A stretch of DNA of 64,000 bases from JACDAN01 sp963802375 (GCA_963802375.1 CAWDIJ010000010.1:1-64000), one strand, 5' to 3'; shown: positions 21,997 through 32,866, counted from the stretch's first letter. The notes: generated from the letters alone by a model not told the origin. Translations and numbers: made by a program.

Positions 21997-22725
21997 TCAG
22001 CCCATCCACTGGCCGCCGTTGACGTCGATCGTGGCACCGGTGATGTAGCGGGCCTCCTCGCTGCACAGGTGGACGATCGTGGCGGCGAGGTCGTTCGGAT
22101 CACCTGGGCCTCGATCGCCGCCCGGCTGCATGGCGAGGATGCGGTGCCGCAGGTCGGCGTCGAGCGCCGTCCACATCGGCGTGTCATGGGGTCCGGGCGC
22201 GACGGCGTTGCTCGTGATGCCGTCGGTGGCGAGATCACGGGCGAGGAACCGCGACAGCGTGAGGAGGCCACCCTTCGACGTCGCGTATGCCGGGCCCGAC
22301 AGCGCCGAGCCCCCGAAGCGGCCGTTGACCGACGCGACGAAGACCATCCGTCCCCAACCCGCTTGCCGCATCCCGGCGACGACCTCGCGGGCGCACAGGT
22401 AGGCCGATGTGAGGTTGACCTCGATGATCCGCCGCCACGTCGCCGGGGCCTCGTCCTCGACGCCGCCCTGTCCCGTCAGCCCGGCGGCGTGGACGAGCAC
22501 GAGCGGCACACCGACTCGCTCCCGCACGGCGGCGAAGGCTGTGCCCACCGCCGCTTCGTCGCTCACGTCGCACTCGATGACGTCGGGCCCTCCGCGGACG
22601 TCGAGCGCCACGACCGGATGCCCGAGGGCGGCCAACCGCCCGACGACGGCCCGCCCGATGGACCCGCCGCCGCCGACCACGACCGCCGGCCGCCTCGCCG
22701 GCGCGCGTCGACCGCCTCGCGTCAA
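21997..22725 (-). CDS. Short-chain dehydrogenase/reductase
   Basis: A classical SDR of about 243 residues: VVGGGGSIGRAV binds the nucleotide, LVHAAGLTGQ holds the NAG-type position, and S with YATSK (in SVNGRFGGSALSGPAYATSK) is the active site. The C-terminus ITGATIDVNGGQWMG is family-typical. An Asp-like ending of strand two (ALDVRGG) suggests NAD(H). The start is TTG 22725, whose codon overlaps the rhodanese stop in a TTGA, so the genes are translationally coupled. It probably oxidises an alcohol in the catabolic pathway; the substrate is unknown. Confidence 0.75.
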   Translation of the reverse strand: MTRGGRRAPARRPAVVVGGGGSIGRAVVGRLAALGHPVVALDVRGGPDVIECDVSDEAAVGTAFAAVRERVGVPLVLVHAAGLTGQGGVEDEAPATWRRIIEVNLTSAYLCAREVVAGMRQAGWGRMVFVASVNGRFGGSALSGPAYATSKGGLLTLSRFLARDLATDGITSNAVAPGPHDTPMWTALDADLRHRILAMQPGGDRGPGDPNDLAATIVHLCSEEARYITGATIDVNGGQWMG

Positions 22726-23569
22726 TGACGCTCCTTGGGCGTCTCCGGGTCGGCCTCCCACTCGGTCCACGAACCGTCGTACACGGCCACGTCGCCGAAC
22801 CCGGCGAGGCGGTAGGCGAGGGCGGTCCCGGTGGCGGCGACGCCACCACCGCAGTACGTGATCACCGGCTCGGTCGGCGCTGGCGGCGAGGTCCGCCGCC
22901 TCGATGCGTTGCCGCGCCGCCGCCGGCGACATCCAGTGCTCGCCGTCGGCCAGGAACCCGAGCCCGGTGAGCCGGCTGGCGCCGGGGATGTGTCCCGACG
23001 CTGCGTCGTAGGCCTGGTCCATCCGGGCGTCGACCAGCTTCGCCTTCCGATCGCCGGCCACGACGGCGAGCACATCGGACTTGGCGGCGTACAGCTCGGG
23101 ACGCAATCGCGGCGTGAACGTCGCCGGTTGGGGTGTCGGCACGTCGGTCTCGATCGGCCGGCCCTCGCGCCGCCACGCCGTGATGCCGCCGTCGAGCACG
23201 GCGACGGCGTCGTGGCCGTACACCCGCAACGCCCACCACACCCGTGACGCCACCGGCACGTGGTGGTCGTCGTAGGTCACGACGTAGTGCTCGTCGCCGA
23301 TCCCGGCCGTCTCCATCGCCTCGGCGAAGCGCTCCGGGGCGGCCAGCAGCGAGGCCGGCCGGTCAGGGTCGGCGAGCTCGGTGTCCCATCGCAGATGGAC
23401 GGCGCCGGGAATGTGGCCGGCGCGGTACTCGTCGTCGCCGCACCGCTCGTCGAACGGCCGCAGATACCAGCGGCAGTCGATGATCCGCACCGCTGGTTCG
23501 TCGAGGTGGGCCGGCCAGCCAGGCCGTGCTGACGAGCGGCTCCGGTCCCACGGATCCATGGTAAGACAC
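22722..23569 (-). CDS. Two-domain rhodanese (sulfurtransferase), frameshifted
   Basis: Two rhodanese domains in tandem, as in thiosulfate or 3-mercaptopyruvate sulfurtransferases. The first contains IIDCRWYLRP and AGHIPGAVHLRWDTEL. The second contains LVDARMDQAYDAASGHIPGA and the catalytic loop VITYCGGGVAAT with the active Cys (about 22855). The frame changes near 22880 and again near 23520, where PLVSTAWLA, the usual beginning, is in the other frame. ATG 23569 is the likely start. Sulfurtransferase activity next to flavin oxidoreductases and a sulfatase hints at a sulfur-containing substrate. Confidence 0.75.
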
Positions 23570-23574
23570 CGCCC

Positions 23575-24515
23575 GTGCACTGGGGCGTGTGGCTGGAGCC
23601 GGTGCGTCCCGTGGCCGAGCTCGTGGAGCTGGCTCGGCTCGCCGAGTCGGAGGGCGCGACGGCGTGCTTCGTCGCCGACGAGGGCACCGACCGCGACGTG
23701 TGGGTGGCGCTGACGGCGATCGTGCTCGGCACCGAGCACCTCGTCGTCGCGCCGGCGATCACGAACCCGTTCTCACGCCATCCGGTGACCAGTGCCGCCG
23801 CCGCGGCGTCACTCGCCGAACTGGCGCCAGGGCGGGTGTGGCACGGGCTCGGTGTCGGCGGCAGCCGGGTGCGCGTCGCCGCTCGGGTTGGACCCGCCGA
23901 AGCCCTACACCGCGCTGCGCGAGGCGCTCGAGCTGACCCGGGATCTTCTCGCCGGTGGCCAGCACGGGCCGGCCCAGCTGGCCTGGGTCGACCCCTCGCG
24001 TCCGGTGCCGATCGCCGTCGCCGGCCGCGGGCCGCGGGTCCAGCGGCTGGCCGCCGAGGAGGCGGACTGGGTGATCCTGTCGGCCGAGCCACTCGCCTCG
24101 TTGGCCACCACGGCGCAGCGGCTGCGGGCGCACGGAGCCCGGCTGGCGTGGTCGGCCTACCTGGCCTACGACGCGGCTGAGCGGCGCAAGGTCCTCGGTC
24201 ACTTCTCGTACATGGCGCTCGACGCCCCGCCGGAGATCCGGGCGGCGGCTGGGCTCGACGACGAGCGAGTCGCCGCGGTGCGGGAGGCGATGCTGGCCGG
24301 CCGTCTCGACGACGCCGCCGAGCTGTTGCCCGACTCGTTGGTCGACCACTACGCGATCGCCGGCGATCCCGCTGACGTGCACGGACAGGATCGCCGCCGC
24401 GGCCTCCTCGGTCGACCTGTTCCTGCTCCCGATGAACGACGTTGCCGGCGCTGCCACGCACATCGTGCGCAGCGCGGCGATCCTCCGCGCCGTGTCGGCG
24501 CTCACCGCGTCGTGA
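23575..24515 (+). CDS. Luciferase-like (LLM class) flavin-dependent oxidoreductase, frameshifted
   Basis: About 312 residues of a bacterial-luciferase-like TIM barrel. Visible are LVELARLAESEGATACFVAD, LVVAPAITNPFSRHPVTSA (the LLM substrate/cofactor strand), LAPGRVWHGLGVGG and PIAVAGRGPRVQRLAAEEAD. Such proteins use FMN or F420; the NPFSRHP form is like the F420-dependent methylene-H4MPT-reductase group. The frame changes near 23880 and 24385. GTG 23575 starts just 5 bases from the divergent rhodanese start. One of three LLM genes in this island. Confidence 0.7.
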
Positions 24516-25102
24516 TGTGACTCGGGATCGCGGTCGCTGTCGGGAATCGCCGCGTACGCCGGGAAATCAGGGTCGACGATCGTGTCGATGCCGAGACCGT
24601 TGGCGACCCGGTTGACGTAGTTGAGATGGGCGCACTGCGCGTTGATGTCGAGGATGGCGAGGTCGTCGAAGCCGACCTCACGCAGGGCGTCGACGTCGGC
24701 ACGGGTCATCGTCGCAGGGTGCCGCGTCAGCTTCGCGGCGTAGTCGACGACCGCCCGGTCCGCGGCGTTCAACTCGAGCGCCGCCGGATCGGTGGCCAGG
24801 GCGACGATCTCCTCGTCGTCGAGGCCGGTCTGGCGCAGCTTGATCGTGACCTGGCTCATGCAGTGCCGCGTGCCGTTGAGCGCCGACGTGACGAACGAGA
24901 TGAGGTTGCGCTGGTGCGGCGTCAGCGAGGACGGGCAACGTTCGGTCGCCGCGTACAGGTCGAGGCGGGCGGCGACCAGCGGCGGGTGCAGCGATCCGGC
25001 CTGGGTCAGCTCGGTCGGGTGGCCGAGCGCCCGAGCCTGGCGGTCGTAGCTCTCGCGCAGCGGGCCTTCGGCCTCGTCCTCGGAGACGAAGGAGATCCAC
25101 AT
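24502..25102 (-). CDS. AhpD/carboxymuconolactone-decarboxylase-like protein lacking one redox Cys
   Basis: About 200 helical residues resembling the peroxidase-related AhpD-like group. LTPHQRNLISFVTSALNG leads to TRHCMSQVTIKLRQTGL, where relatives have NGC-x2-C-x3-H. Here the first Cys is Thr and the His is Val, so the usual thiol-peroxidase pair is incomplete. NYVNRVANGLGID is family-typical. The main frame runs on past the expected end; a shift near 24525 gives a stop at 24502. The start ATG at 25102 overlaps the start codon of the divergent LLM gene. Confidence 0.6.
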
Positions 25103-26130
25103 GGCGACCAGTGAACCACGAGCTGCCGGGTTCGGGCTCTCGCTGTCCAACGAGGATCACGCCGCGTCGACGCTGGCCGTGTGCCAGCTGGCCGACGAGC
25201 TCGGCTTCGACGAGGTGTCGCTGCCGGAGAGCCGCCAGCACCGGGCCGTCTTCTCGATGGCGGCCGCCGCGCTCACCTCGACACGACGGGTGCGGGTGCG
25301 CATCGGCATCGCCAACCCGGTGACCCGCCATCCGGCGGTGCTCGCCATGGAGGCCGGGACCCTGGCCGAGCTCGGCGGCGCCGAACGCGTCGTGCTGGGC
25401 GTGGGCGCCGCTGAATGGACGATGCGGGCGCTGGGCTACGAGCCGCCGGACTGGCGTCCGTACACCAACGTCGTCGAGACGGTGCGGGCACTGCGCCGGT
25501 GGCTCGATGGTGAGCCACTCGGGTTCACGCCGACGACGTTTCCCGCCGATGGCGAGTCGCGGCTCGACTTCGTTCCACCGTCGCGGGTGCGCATCGACGT
25601 CGGTGCCGTGAACGGGCGAATGATGGAGGCCGCCGGTGAGTTCGCAGACGGGGTCCAATTGGGCGCCCTCGTCAGTCCTCCGTATGCCCGATGGGCGGTC
25701 GAGCGGTTGGGTGCCGGCGCGGCCCGCGCCGGCCGCCAGCTGACGTCGCTCACCGTCTCGTCGAACGTCCTCGTCAGCGTCGACGAAGATCGGGACGCTG
25801 GCGCGGCGAGCGGTGCGCGAGGTCATCGCCTACTACCTGGCTCGCGTGGAGGGCGTGGTGGTGGACACGTCGGGCGCTGACCCCGACAACGTGGCCGCCG
25901 TGCGGGCGGCCGTCGGCGCCGAGGGCGTGAAGGCGGGCGCGGCGCTGGTGTCGGATCAGGTCATCGACACGTTCGCCGCCGCCGGCACGACCGATGACGT
26001 GACGACCGGCCTCCGCCGCTTCGTCGACGCCGGGATCGCCCTGCCGCTCGCATGGCACGTCCTCGGTCCAGACCGCGAGCGGGCGCTCGCAGTGCTCGCC
26101 GGCCCCGTGCGTACGGCACTCATGGGCTGA
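25101..26130 (+). CDS. Luciferase-like (LLM class) oxidoreductase, F420-type
   Basis: About 343 residues. Key parts are CQLADELGFDEVSLPESRQH, VRVRIGIANPVTRHPAVLA and AELGGAERVVLGVGAAEW, all typical of the methylene-H4MPT-reductase-like branch of LLM enzymes, which use cofactor F420. GAVNGRMMEAAGEFADGVQL fits the cofactor phosphate site. One frame change lies near 25800. It is a distant relative of the LLM gene at 23575 and likely works in the same pathway. The start ATG 25101 overlaps the opposing AhpD-like start by two bases. Confidence 0.7.
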
Positions 26131-26151
26131 CCGATGGCGGCTGATCGGCGA

Positions 26152-26385
26152 TTACGGAATGGCGATCCCACGCTCCTCGAGTTGCTGCCTCGTGCAGGTC
26201 ATCACGACGCGGTCCGGGTGCTGGATGACCACGTACGTCTTGGTCGGCCGCCACGTGCCGATGATGAAGCGGTACTCGCGACGGGCCAGCGTCAGCGGCG
26301 CGGCGTACTCGAGCAGCTCACACTCGGCGTCTGACAGCCGCCGAATCGGCTGATCGCGCCCCGTGGCGAGCGCGGACAGAACCAT
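26152..26385 (-). CDS. Small hypothetical protein
   Basis: An intact 77-residue frame, MVLSALATGRDQPIRRLSDA at the start and CTRQQLEERGIAIP at the end. It has codon bias like its neighbours and a strand-rich middle (YRFIIGTWRPTKTYVVIQHP). No family is recognised. It lies downstream of the ABC permease gene on the same strand, beyond a strong hairpin, so it may be transcribed separately. Confidence 0.45.
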   Translation of the reverse strand: MVLSALATGRDQPIRRLSDAECELLEYAAPLTLARREYRFIIGTWRPTKTYVVIQHPDRVVMTCTRQQLEERGIAIP

Positions 26386-26414
26386 GGTGCCAGTCTGCCC
26401 GGCGGCCGCGATCG

Positions 26415-26462
26415 CATCTGGGCGCGGAGATTCCCGAATCCGAGAACGTCCGCGCCCAGATG
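26415..26462. terminator. Long inverted repeat after ABC operon
   Basis: CATCTGGGCGCGGA (26415-26428) and TCCGCGCCCAGATG (26449-26462) form a perfect 14-bp stem with a 20-base loop, 23 bases past the stop of the permease gene at 26486. It probably terminates the operon that begins at 31.1 kb. There is no T-tract. Confidence 0.6.
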
Positions 26463-26485
26463 GCGCAGATGGAGAGCAGCTGAGG

Positions 26486-27406
26486 TCAGCCGAGCAGCGG
26501 TTCGTTCGAGGCGTGCCACGGGGCGACGCGGCGGCCCAGCCAGCCGAAGGCGAGGAACGTCACGACCCCCAGCACACAGCAGGCGGCGATGGTGGCGTAC
26601 AGCTGTGGGTAGTCCGACGTGCCCTGCTTCGTGTACTTGTCGAGCAGCTGGCCCAGCCCCTGCTCGCCGACGCGGAAGAAGTACTCGCCGATGATCGCGC
26701 CGACCACCGCCAGCCCGGCGGCGATGCGGAACCCGGTGAACATCGCCGGCAGCGCGCCCGGCAGCTCCAGCTTGCGGAACCTCGTCCACCGACTCGCCGA
26801 GTTGGCGGTGAACAGGTCGTGATGCGTGGCGTCGGCCGACAGCAGGCCGAAGAACGTGTTCGACACGATCGGGAACAGGGCGATGATCACGCACACGATG
26901 ATCCGCGACCGGAAGCCCTCCTCGACGAAGAGGATGTTGTTCTTCGCCCACAGGTCGAGCAGCGGCACGATGGCCAGGATCGGCACCGTCTGCAGCACGA
27001 TCGCCCACGGGAAGAACGACCGCTCGATCCACTTCGCCTGGCTCATCGCGGCGCCGAGCGTGACGCCGAGGATCACGGCGAGTAGCAGCCCGACAGCGGC
27101 CTCCTTGGCCGTCACCAAGGTGGCTTCGAGGATCTCGGCGCGCACGTCGCTGTCGACGATCCCCCTGCTCCACACGTCGTGCGGCGCGGGAAGCAGGAAG
27201 CGTTGCCGGTCCGACAGCGCGATCTGACGCACGACGTACCAGCCGCCGAGGAACACGACCACTGAGACGGCGGCCAACACGATCCCACCAAGCCGCCGGC
27301 GCCGCGGCCGCCGGCCTGCCGTCGGCGGCAGGCCGGTCTCCGCGACGTCGTCAGCGAGGACAGTGACCGGCTCGTCCAGTTGCTGGTCTCGCGCGGTCAG
27401 GTCCAT
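26486..27406 (-). CDS. ABC importer permease (SsuC/TauC/ThiX type)
   Basis: An intact 306-residue membrane protein with six or so helices after a cytoplasmic N-terminus. The ATPase-contact EAA loop reads ELPGALPAMFTGFRIAAGLA. FLLPAPHDVWSRG near the start and SFFPWAIVLQTVPILAIVPL are typical of BPD_transp_1 permeases for sulfonates, nitrate or pyrimidines. It is a paralogue of the permease at 28681, and the two may form a heterodimer. The start lies 3 bases after the binding-protein stop. Confidence 0.85.
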   Translation of the reverse strand: MDLTARDQQLDEPVTVLADDVAETGLPPTAGRRPRRRRLGGIVLAAVSVVVFLGGWYVVRQIALSDRQRFLLPAPHDVWSRGIVDSDVRAEILEATLVTAKEAAVGLLLAVILGVTLGAAMSQAKWIERSFFPWAIVLQTVPILAIVPLLDLWAKNNILFVEEGFRSRIIVCVIIALFPIVSNTFFGLLSADATHHDLFTANSASRWTRFRKLELPGALPAMFTGFRIAAGLAVVGAIIGEYFFRVGEQGLGQLLDKYTKQGTSDYPQLYATIAACCVLGVVTFLAFGWLGRRVAPWHASNEPLLG

Positions 27407-27409
27407 CGA

Positions 27410-28684
27410 TCAACCCAGCGAGATCGACGTGTCGATGAACTCGTTCGTCACCACGTCCTCGCACGCCGTGTCTGCCGGAATCGTGATGCCCTTCGCCTCG
27501 AACACCGGGCGGAGCTTCTCGATCAGCCCGTCGACCCGCTCGCAGTCGAAGTCGCCGAGCGTCTCGTTGCCGGCGTCGCTGACGAGCTCCAGGTCGAGCA
27601 TCCGCTGCACCGCGTCGTCGTTCAACTCCGTGCTCAGCTGCCAGAACGTGTCGAGCTCCGTGACGATCTCGACGAACCGCTCATTCATCGGACCCGGGAT
27701 CGGTCACGTAGTCCACCTGCGCCTGCTGGAAGATCGGCACCAGAGCGGCCAGGCAGTCCTCGTACTCGGTGACCGTCTCGGGCCGCACTGACAGCGCCGA
27801 CTGGTAGATGTCGAAGCCCGTGTCGTGGATCAGCAGGAACTCGACCGGCTTCATCCACTCGGCGATGTCGTTCTCGTACTTGTACACCTCGTTCGTCGCG
27901 AAGCCCTGCTGCACGAGGTTGCCCTCGGCCACGAAGCGCCCGGGGCTGCCGTCGTAGGAGCCGTCGATCTGCGCGGCGTCGAGCTGGCCCGTCTCGAGCA
28001 GGTAGTCCATGTACGCCGCGCCCTCGAAGTACAGGACCGTCGCCCCGGACTCGCGCACGTCCTCGATCGTCGCCATGTCCGGGTACACCTCGGGGTCCCA
28101 CATCAGGATCTGCGGTCCCTTGTCGTAGCTGGCGAACACGCTGACCAGCGGCTGCTCGCCTCCGGCGTTGCGGATGACGTCGCCCGTGTCGGCATAGCCG
28201 GCGAAGATCGTCGGATCGGCGTAGATCTGCTGAGCCGGCGGCGAGAAGTTGATGAACGGCCCGCCGGCACGGATCTCGAGCGTGATGCCGGTGTTGGCGA
28301 GCGGACCGGAGTACGTCCCGGTCGTGGCGTCGATCTCGCCCTCCGTCCCGATCACCTGGTACGTGTAGCCGTGGTCCGGCTCGGGGAACCAGTCGGTCTG
28401 GATGACGAGCGGGTCCGGGCAGATCTCGGTCAGGTCGACGTCGTAGACGCTCGCACCGTCGCCGCCTGCCGTCGTGTCGCCGCCGGCCTCCGTCGTCTCC
28501 GCGCCGCCCGCCGTCGTCGTCCGCGCCGTCGGTGCCGGCCGGCCGTCGTCGCGGCGCCGGCGGTGGTCTCCGCGCCGCCTGTCGTGTCGGCGCCCTCGGT
28601 GTCGTCGTCGTCGCCTCCGCAAGCGGCGACGAGCACGGCGATGGTGGCTGCCGCCGCGATGAACGTGGTTCTCCTGGTTCTCAT
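27410..28684 (-). CDS. ABC substrate-binding lipoprotein, NMT1/SsuA-like, frameshifted
   Basis: MRTRRTTFIAAAATIAVLVA ending in AACGG is a lipoprotein signal; the Cys would be lipidated. A long Thr/Gly/Ala/Asp linker follows, then a periplasmic-binding-protein domain with LVIQTDWFPEPDHGYTYQV and ATIEDVRESGATVLYFEGAA, as in NMT1/THI5-like sensors of small amides, pyrimidines or sulfonates. One frame change in the linker (about 28550) and one at 27685, where the C-terminal part (MNERFVEIV to VTNEFIDTSISLG) continues in another frame. The ATG start overlaps the stop of the upstream permease in ATGA. Confidence 0.8.
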
Positions 28685-29576
28685 GCTTTCCTCCCCTTGC
28701 TGAGCTGAGATCGAGGTCGTCGCTGGTCGTCGCTCCAGCTCCTGGTGAGCCGGGCGCCGACTGTCGTGAAGACGGCGAACAGGGCGATGCCCAGCAGGCA
28801 CGAGAAGAACAGCGCGGTGATGACGAGGTGGGTGCGCTGCTGGTTCTGATAGACGCTCAGCTGGCGGCCCAGCCCTGCCGTCGACGGGTCTCCGGCCCGG
28901 AAGAAGAACTCGCCGACGATGGCCCCGATGACGGACAGGCCCGCCGCGATGCGCAGCCCGGCGAAGATCGACGGCAGCGCGGCGGGGAACTGCAGCTTCC
29001 ACAGCCGTGTCCATCGCGAGGCGCGATGCAGCCGGAAGAGGTCGCGCTGGGCCGGCGTCGCCGACTTCAGGCCGAACAGCGTGTTGGCGATGATCGGGAA
29101 CAGCGAGATGAGCACGCAGATCACGACCCGGCTCGTGTCGGAGAAGCCCAGTCTCAGCCCGACGAGCGGAGCGATGGCGACCAACGGCACCGTCTGCAGG
29201 ATGACGGCGTAGGGGTAGAACGTCCGCTCCAGCGACATGGTCTGGCTCATCACCACGGCGACCGACCGTCCCGATCACGAACGCGATGGCCAGGCCGGTG
29301 ACGGCGACGAGCGCGGTCCGGCCGAGCCCGGCGAGGATCGGTTGCAGGCGGTCCCAGTCGAGGAAGCCGCGCGAGACCACGTCCTGGGGCGGCGGCAGGA
29401 ACGGACGCTGGTCCTCGCGCAGCAGGCTGTAGGTGACGAAGAGCCACATGCCGATGACCACCGCGGCGACCGCCATCGGGGGAAGCACGAAGCGAGCGAA
29501 GCGGCCCCAGCGCGACGCCGGCGTCCTCCGGCTGGTGCACCGACAGGGGCGCGACGGGATCGCTGAGCTCGATCAT
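28681..29576 (-). CDS. ABC importer permease (SsuC/TauC/ThiX type), frameshifted
   Basis: About 298 residues. The N-terminus MIELSDPVAPLSVHQPEDAG is followed, after a frame change near 29490, by LPPMAVAAVVIGMWLFVTY. A second change lies near 29265. The EAA loop is QFPAALPSIFAGLRIAAGLS, and TFYPYAVILQTVPLVAIAPL matches the second permease. The start ATG 29576 overlaps the AMP-ligase stop and the stop at 28681 overlaps the binding-protein start, both as ATGA, so ligase, permease, binding protein and permease form one translationally coupled operon. Confidence 0.8.
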
Positions 29577-31142
29577 TCCCCGACCGCTCCGACGACGTTG
29601 GCGAGCAGGTCGGCCTTGCTGATCTTGCCGGTCGGTGTCATCGGCATGGCGTCGACGATCGCGCACCTCGATGCCGGGAGGAACGCGAGCGCCGCTCGAA
29701 CCGACGAACGCCGCCAGCTCGGCGGGCGGCACGTCTGCGCCGGGCCGCAGCGTGACGAACGCCAGCGGACGGTGCCCGCCGTCGTCGTCGGGCGCGCCGA
29801 CCAACGCGACGTCCTTCACGGCGGGGTGGCCCCCGAGGACCTCCTCGGTGTCACGCGGGTACCAGTGCTCTCCGGCGACGGTGAGCCGCTCGGACAGGCG
29901 GCCGCGCATGAACACGTAGCCATCGGTGTCGAGGTAGCCCGACGTCGCCCGTGTGCAGCCAGCCGCCGCGCAGCGTCTCCGCTGTCTTCTCAGGACGCTC
30001 CCAGTAGCCGGCCATGTAGCCCCCGCGGAGGCACAGCTCGCCGATCTGCGCCGACCGGCAACGACCGGCCGTCGTCGTCGAGCACGCGAACTTCCTTGTC
30101 CGGGAGCGGCCGCCCGCACGAGAGCAGGCGCTCCTCCGTGAACGGGTCGTCGGGGGCAGCGAGGCCGACGAAGCCGCCGAGCTCGCTCTGGCCGTAGCTC
30201 TCGCACAGCGGGATCCCGAGCTCGCCGTGCCAGCGGCGCTTCAGCTCGGGCGGCACGGGTCCACCGCCGGAGAGGACGACGCGCAGCGCGGTGGGTGGAC
30301 GCCCGCGGCGGGCGCTCTCGTCGGCCAGGTCGGTCAGCACGGGTGGGTTGGCCGCCAGCACCGTCGCCCCGAGCGTCTCGGCGGCGTCCCACCCGGCGTC
30401 GGCGTTCCAGCGGCTCATCACGCACGTCGTGCCGCCGGCGTGGAGGACCGGCAGCAGGTTGGCGACCAGCTGGTAGGAGCTCGACAGCGCCGTTGGTCCG
30501 AGGCTCACGTCGTCGGACCGCATGCGCAGGCGCTCGGCGATGCAACGTGTCGCCCGCATCGTCGGCTCGTGGGCGAGGCAGGCGCCCTTCGGCGCGCCCG
30601 GACGTCCCGGAGGTGTACGACAGGTGGGCGACGTCGGTCTCCTCGACCCGGTCGGCGGGCGGCAGCGGCGGCCGTCTCCAGCAGCTCCGCCCACCCGACA
30701 GCTCCGTCCTGTGCGCCGTCGAAGCACACGTAGTGCTCGATCGAGCGGCAGGCTCGGCCGGTGCCGCTCGATCGTGTCGAAGTGGTCGCCGGTGTAGATG
30801 AGGACACGAGGGCGGGCGTCGTTGACGTAGTAGTCGAGCGAGTCGGCGTACTGCAGGTTGACCAGCGTGGAGATGGCACCCAGACGCCAGGTGCCGAACA
30901 TGGCGGTCAGGTAGTCCAGGCCGTTGTGGGCGAAGACCCCGACGCGGTCGCCGCGCCCGACACCGAGGGACGCCAGCCCGCCGGCGACACGCTCCATCGC
31001 CTGCACCGCCTCGGCGTAGGTGAGGGCCCGCGATCGCTCCACCCAGTGCAGCGCGCGCCGCTCAGGAGTCCGGTCCGCCCCATCGATGAGCACGTCGAAG
31101 ATGCGCAGGCTCGCCCCTCTCCCGATCAGTCCGCACGTCCAT
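29573..31142 (-). CDS. AMP-forming acyl-CoA synthetase (adenylate-forming ligase), multiply frameshifted
   Basis: About 520 residues of the ANL superfamily. The phosphate-binding A3 motif reads SYTSGTSGRAKGA (about 30600). SYGQSELGGF is the A5 region, and GELCLRGGYMAGYW leads into A7 (TGDVGYLDTDGY), A8 (RLSERLTVAGEHWYP) and the A10 lysine in MTPTGKISK. The enzyme activates a carboxylic acid with ATP and normally joins it to CoA. Its coupling to an importer suggests that the imported or derived acid is its substrate. The start is unsure; ATG 31142 needs a frame shift near 31100. Confidence 0.75.
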
Positions 31143-31293
31143 TGTCGCGGCCTGACGCCGCTCGCCCGAGTCTCGGCTCGGCTCGCAAGCAAGTTGCTCA
31201 CCTCGCCTGCCGCGCGAGCTCGCGCGCTTCCGCTGCGCTTCGGCGTCTCACCCACCGGCCCTACGCGGAGCACCGATGTGCTAGGACACGCCC

Positions 31294-32849
31294 GTGCCGC
31301 CGGCCGGCGTCGAGCACGTACGCGGCCTGCGCGCCGTGATGGACGACGGCGTGACGCTCGTCGCCGACGCCTGGCACCCGTCGAGCGGCGGACCGTGGCC
31401 GGTGCTGCTCCAGCGCCTCCCGTACGGGCGGGCGGTCGCCTCCACGCCGGTGCTGCCCCATCCGGCATGGTTCGCCCGCCACGGCTTCGCCGTCGTCGTC
31501 CAGGACTGTCGTGGTCGGGGCGACTCGGAGGGACGCTTTCGACCGTTCGTCGACGAAGGGTCAGACGGCGCGGCGACGATCGAGTGGGCGGCCGGCCTGC
31601 CCTTCTGCGACGGACAGGTGATCACGTACGGGTTCTCCTACCAGGGCCTGGCACAGCTGTACGCGGCGGCCCGGCGCCCGCCTGCACTGCGCGGCGTGGC
31701 GGCGATGATGTGCTGCCCCGACCCGTACGAGGGCTGGACGTACGAGGGCGGCTGCCTGCGCCTGCCGTTCGTCGCGTTCTGGAGCGCCCAGCTCGCCGGC
31801 CAGGAGCTCGGCGCCGGACCGGTCGCCTACGACGTCGCCGCGCTGCCCGTCGAGACGGCGCTCGGTGACGATCCGCCGCCGTGGTTCGTCGAGTGGCTGG
31901 CGCATCCGCACGACGACGACTACTGGGCGGCGCGGCGGCCGGACCTGGCGGCGATCGACGTCCCGGTGTTCACGGTGCTCGGGTACTTCGACGACTTCTC
32001 GTCGGGCACCGCCCGGCTGATCGAGGCGACGGATGCAGAGGCGGTGTGCGGGCCGTGGGTGCACATGCCGTGGGGGACCGCTCATCACGGGGTTGATCTC
32101 GGCCCCGACGCCGGTCCGCCGGGGGTGTACGAGCGGCTGGTGCGCTTCTTCGAGCGGGTGTCCGGGCGAGGCGAGCCCGTGCCGGCGAGGAGCGCGTGAC
32201 GTACCACTGCGTGGGCGACGGCTGGCGGCGACGCCGCGCACGTGGCCGCCCCCGCACACGGTCGCCCGCTGGACAGCCGACCAGCCACGGCAACGCCAAC
32301 TCCCGCCACGGCGACGGGGTACTCGTAGCCGGCCGGATCGAGCCCGGCCCGGACGACGTGCTGGTCGTCGAGCCGCTCGTGCCGTACCCCGGCGAGGCGG
32401 TCAGCTTCCAGGACGAGGCAGCCTCCGAGGACCGCCGCGACGTGCTGTGCTACACGTCGGCGCCGCTGACGGAGGCGGTCGAGGTCGCCGGGAGCCCTGT
32501 GGCGACCGTGACCGCCTCGTGCGATCGCACCGGACACGACGTGGTCGTCACGCTGGTGCTCGTCACCGACGAGCACGGCGCGCGCGCCGTCAGCGGCGGG
32601 GCGATGCGATGCGCGGGCTGCGATCCGGCGGTGCGCGTCCGACCACGTCGTGACGCTGCGGCCGATCGCGTGGCGCTGCCCGCCGGGCAGCCGGCTGCGC
32701 CTCGACGTGTCGGGCGCCCGCTGGCCCGCCTTCGACCGGCATCCCCACTCGGAGCGGAGCCCGGCTGCCGCCGCGGCGCAGGACACGGTCGTGGCGACGA
32801 TCACCGTGCGGACGGCCGCTCTCGATCTGCCGACCGAGCGCCGATGTAG
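31294..32849 (+). CDS. CocE/NonD-family hydrolase (X-Pro dipeptidyl-peptidase fold), frameshifted
   Basis: About 515 residues. The catalytic domain shows VLLQRLPYGR, VQDCRGRGDSEGRF and the nucleophile elbow YGFSYQG with the active Ser (about 31635). GYFDDFSSGTARL and the late WVHMPWGTAHHG carry the probable Asp and His. A jelly-roll PepX_C domain follows (32330-32820). Relatives cleave esters or amides, including cocaine esterase and acylases. Frames change near 32230, 32630 and at the end, which is TAG 32847-32849. It stands divergent to the ligase operon and just upstream of the third LLM gene, suggesting the first hydrolysis step of the pathway. Confidence 0.75.
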
Positions 32850-32866
32850 CATCGGATCTCGCGGAG

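Noticed and set aside
27410..27688. Separate 92-residue gene after the binding protein
   Set aside because: Its sequence continues the binding-protein C-terminus, and an overlap of this kind is explained by one indel at about 27685.
31143..31293. Regulatory or mobile element in the intergenic gap with GGCTCGGCTCGC repeats
   Set aside because: Low-complexity GC repetition without clear dyads or shared boundaries with the repeat family; nothing specific can be supported.
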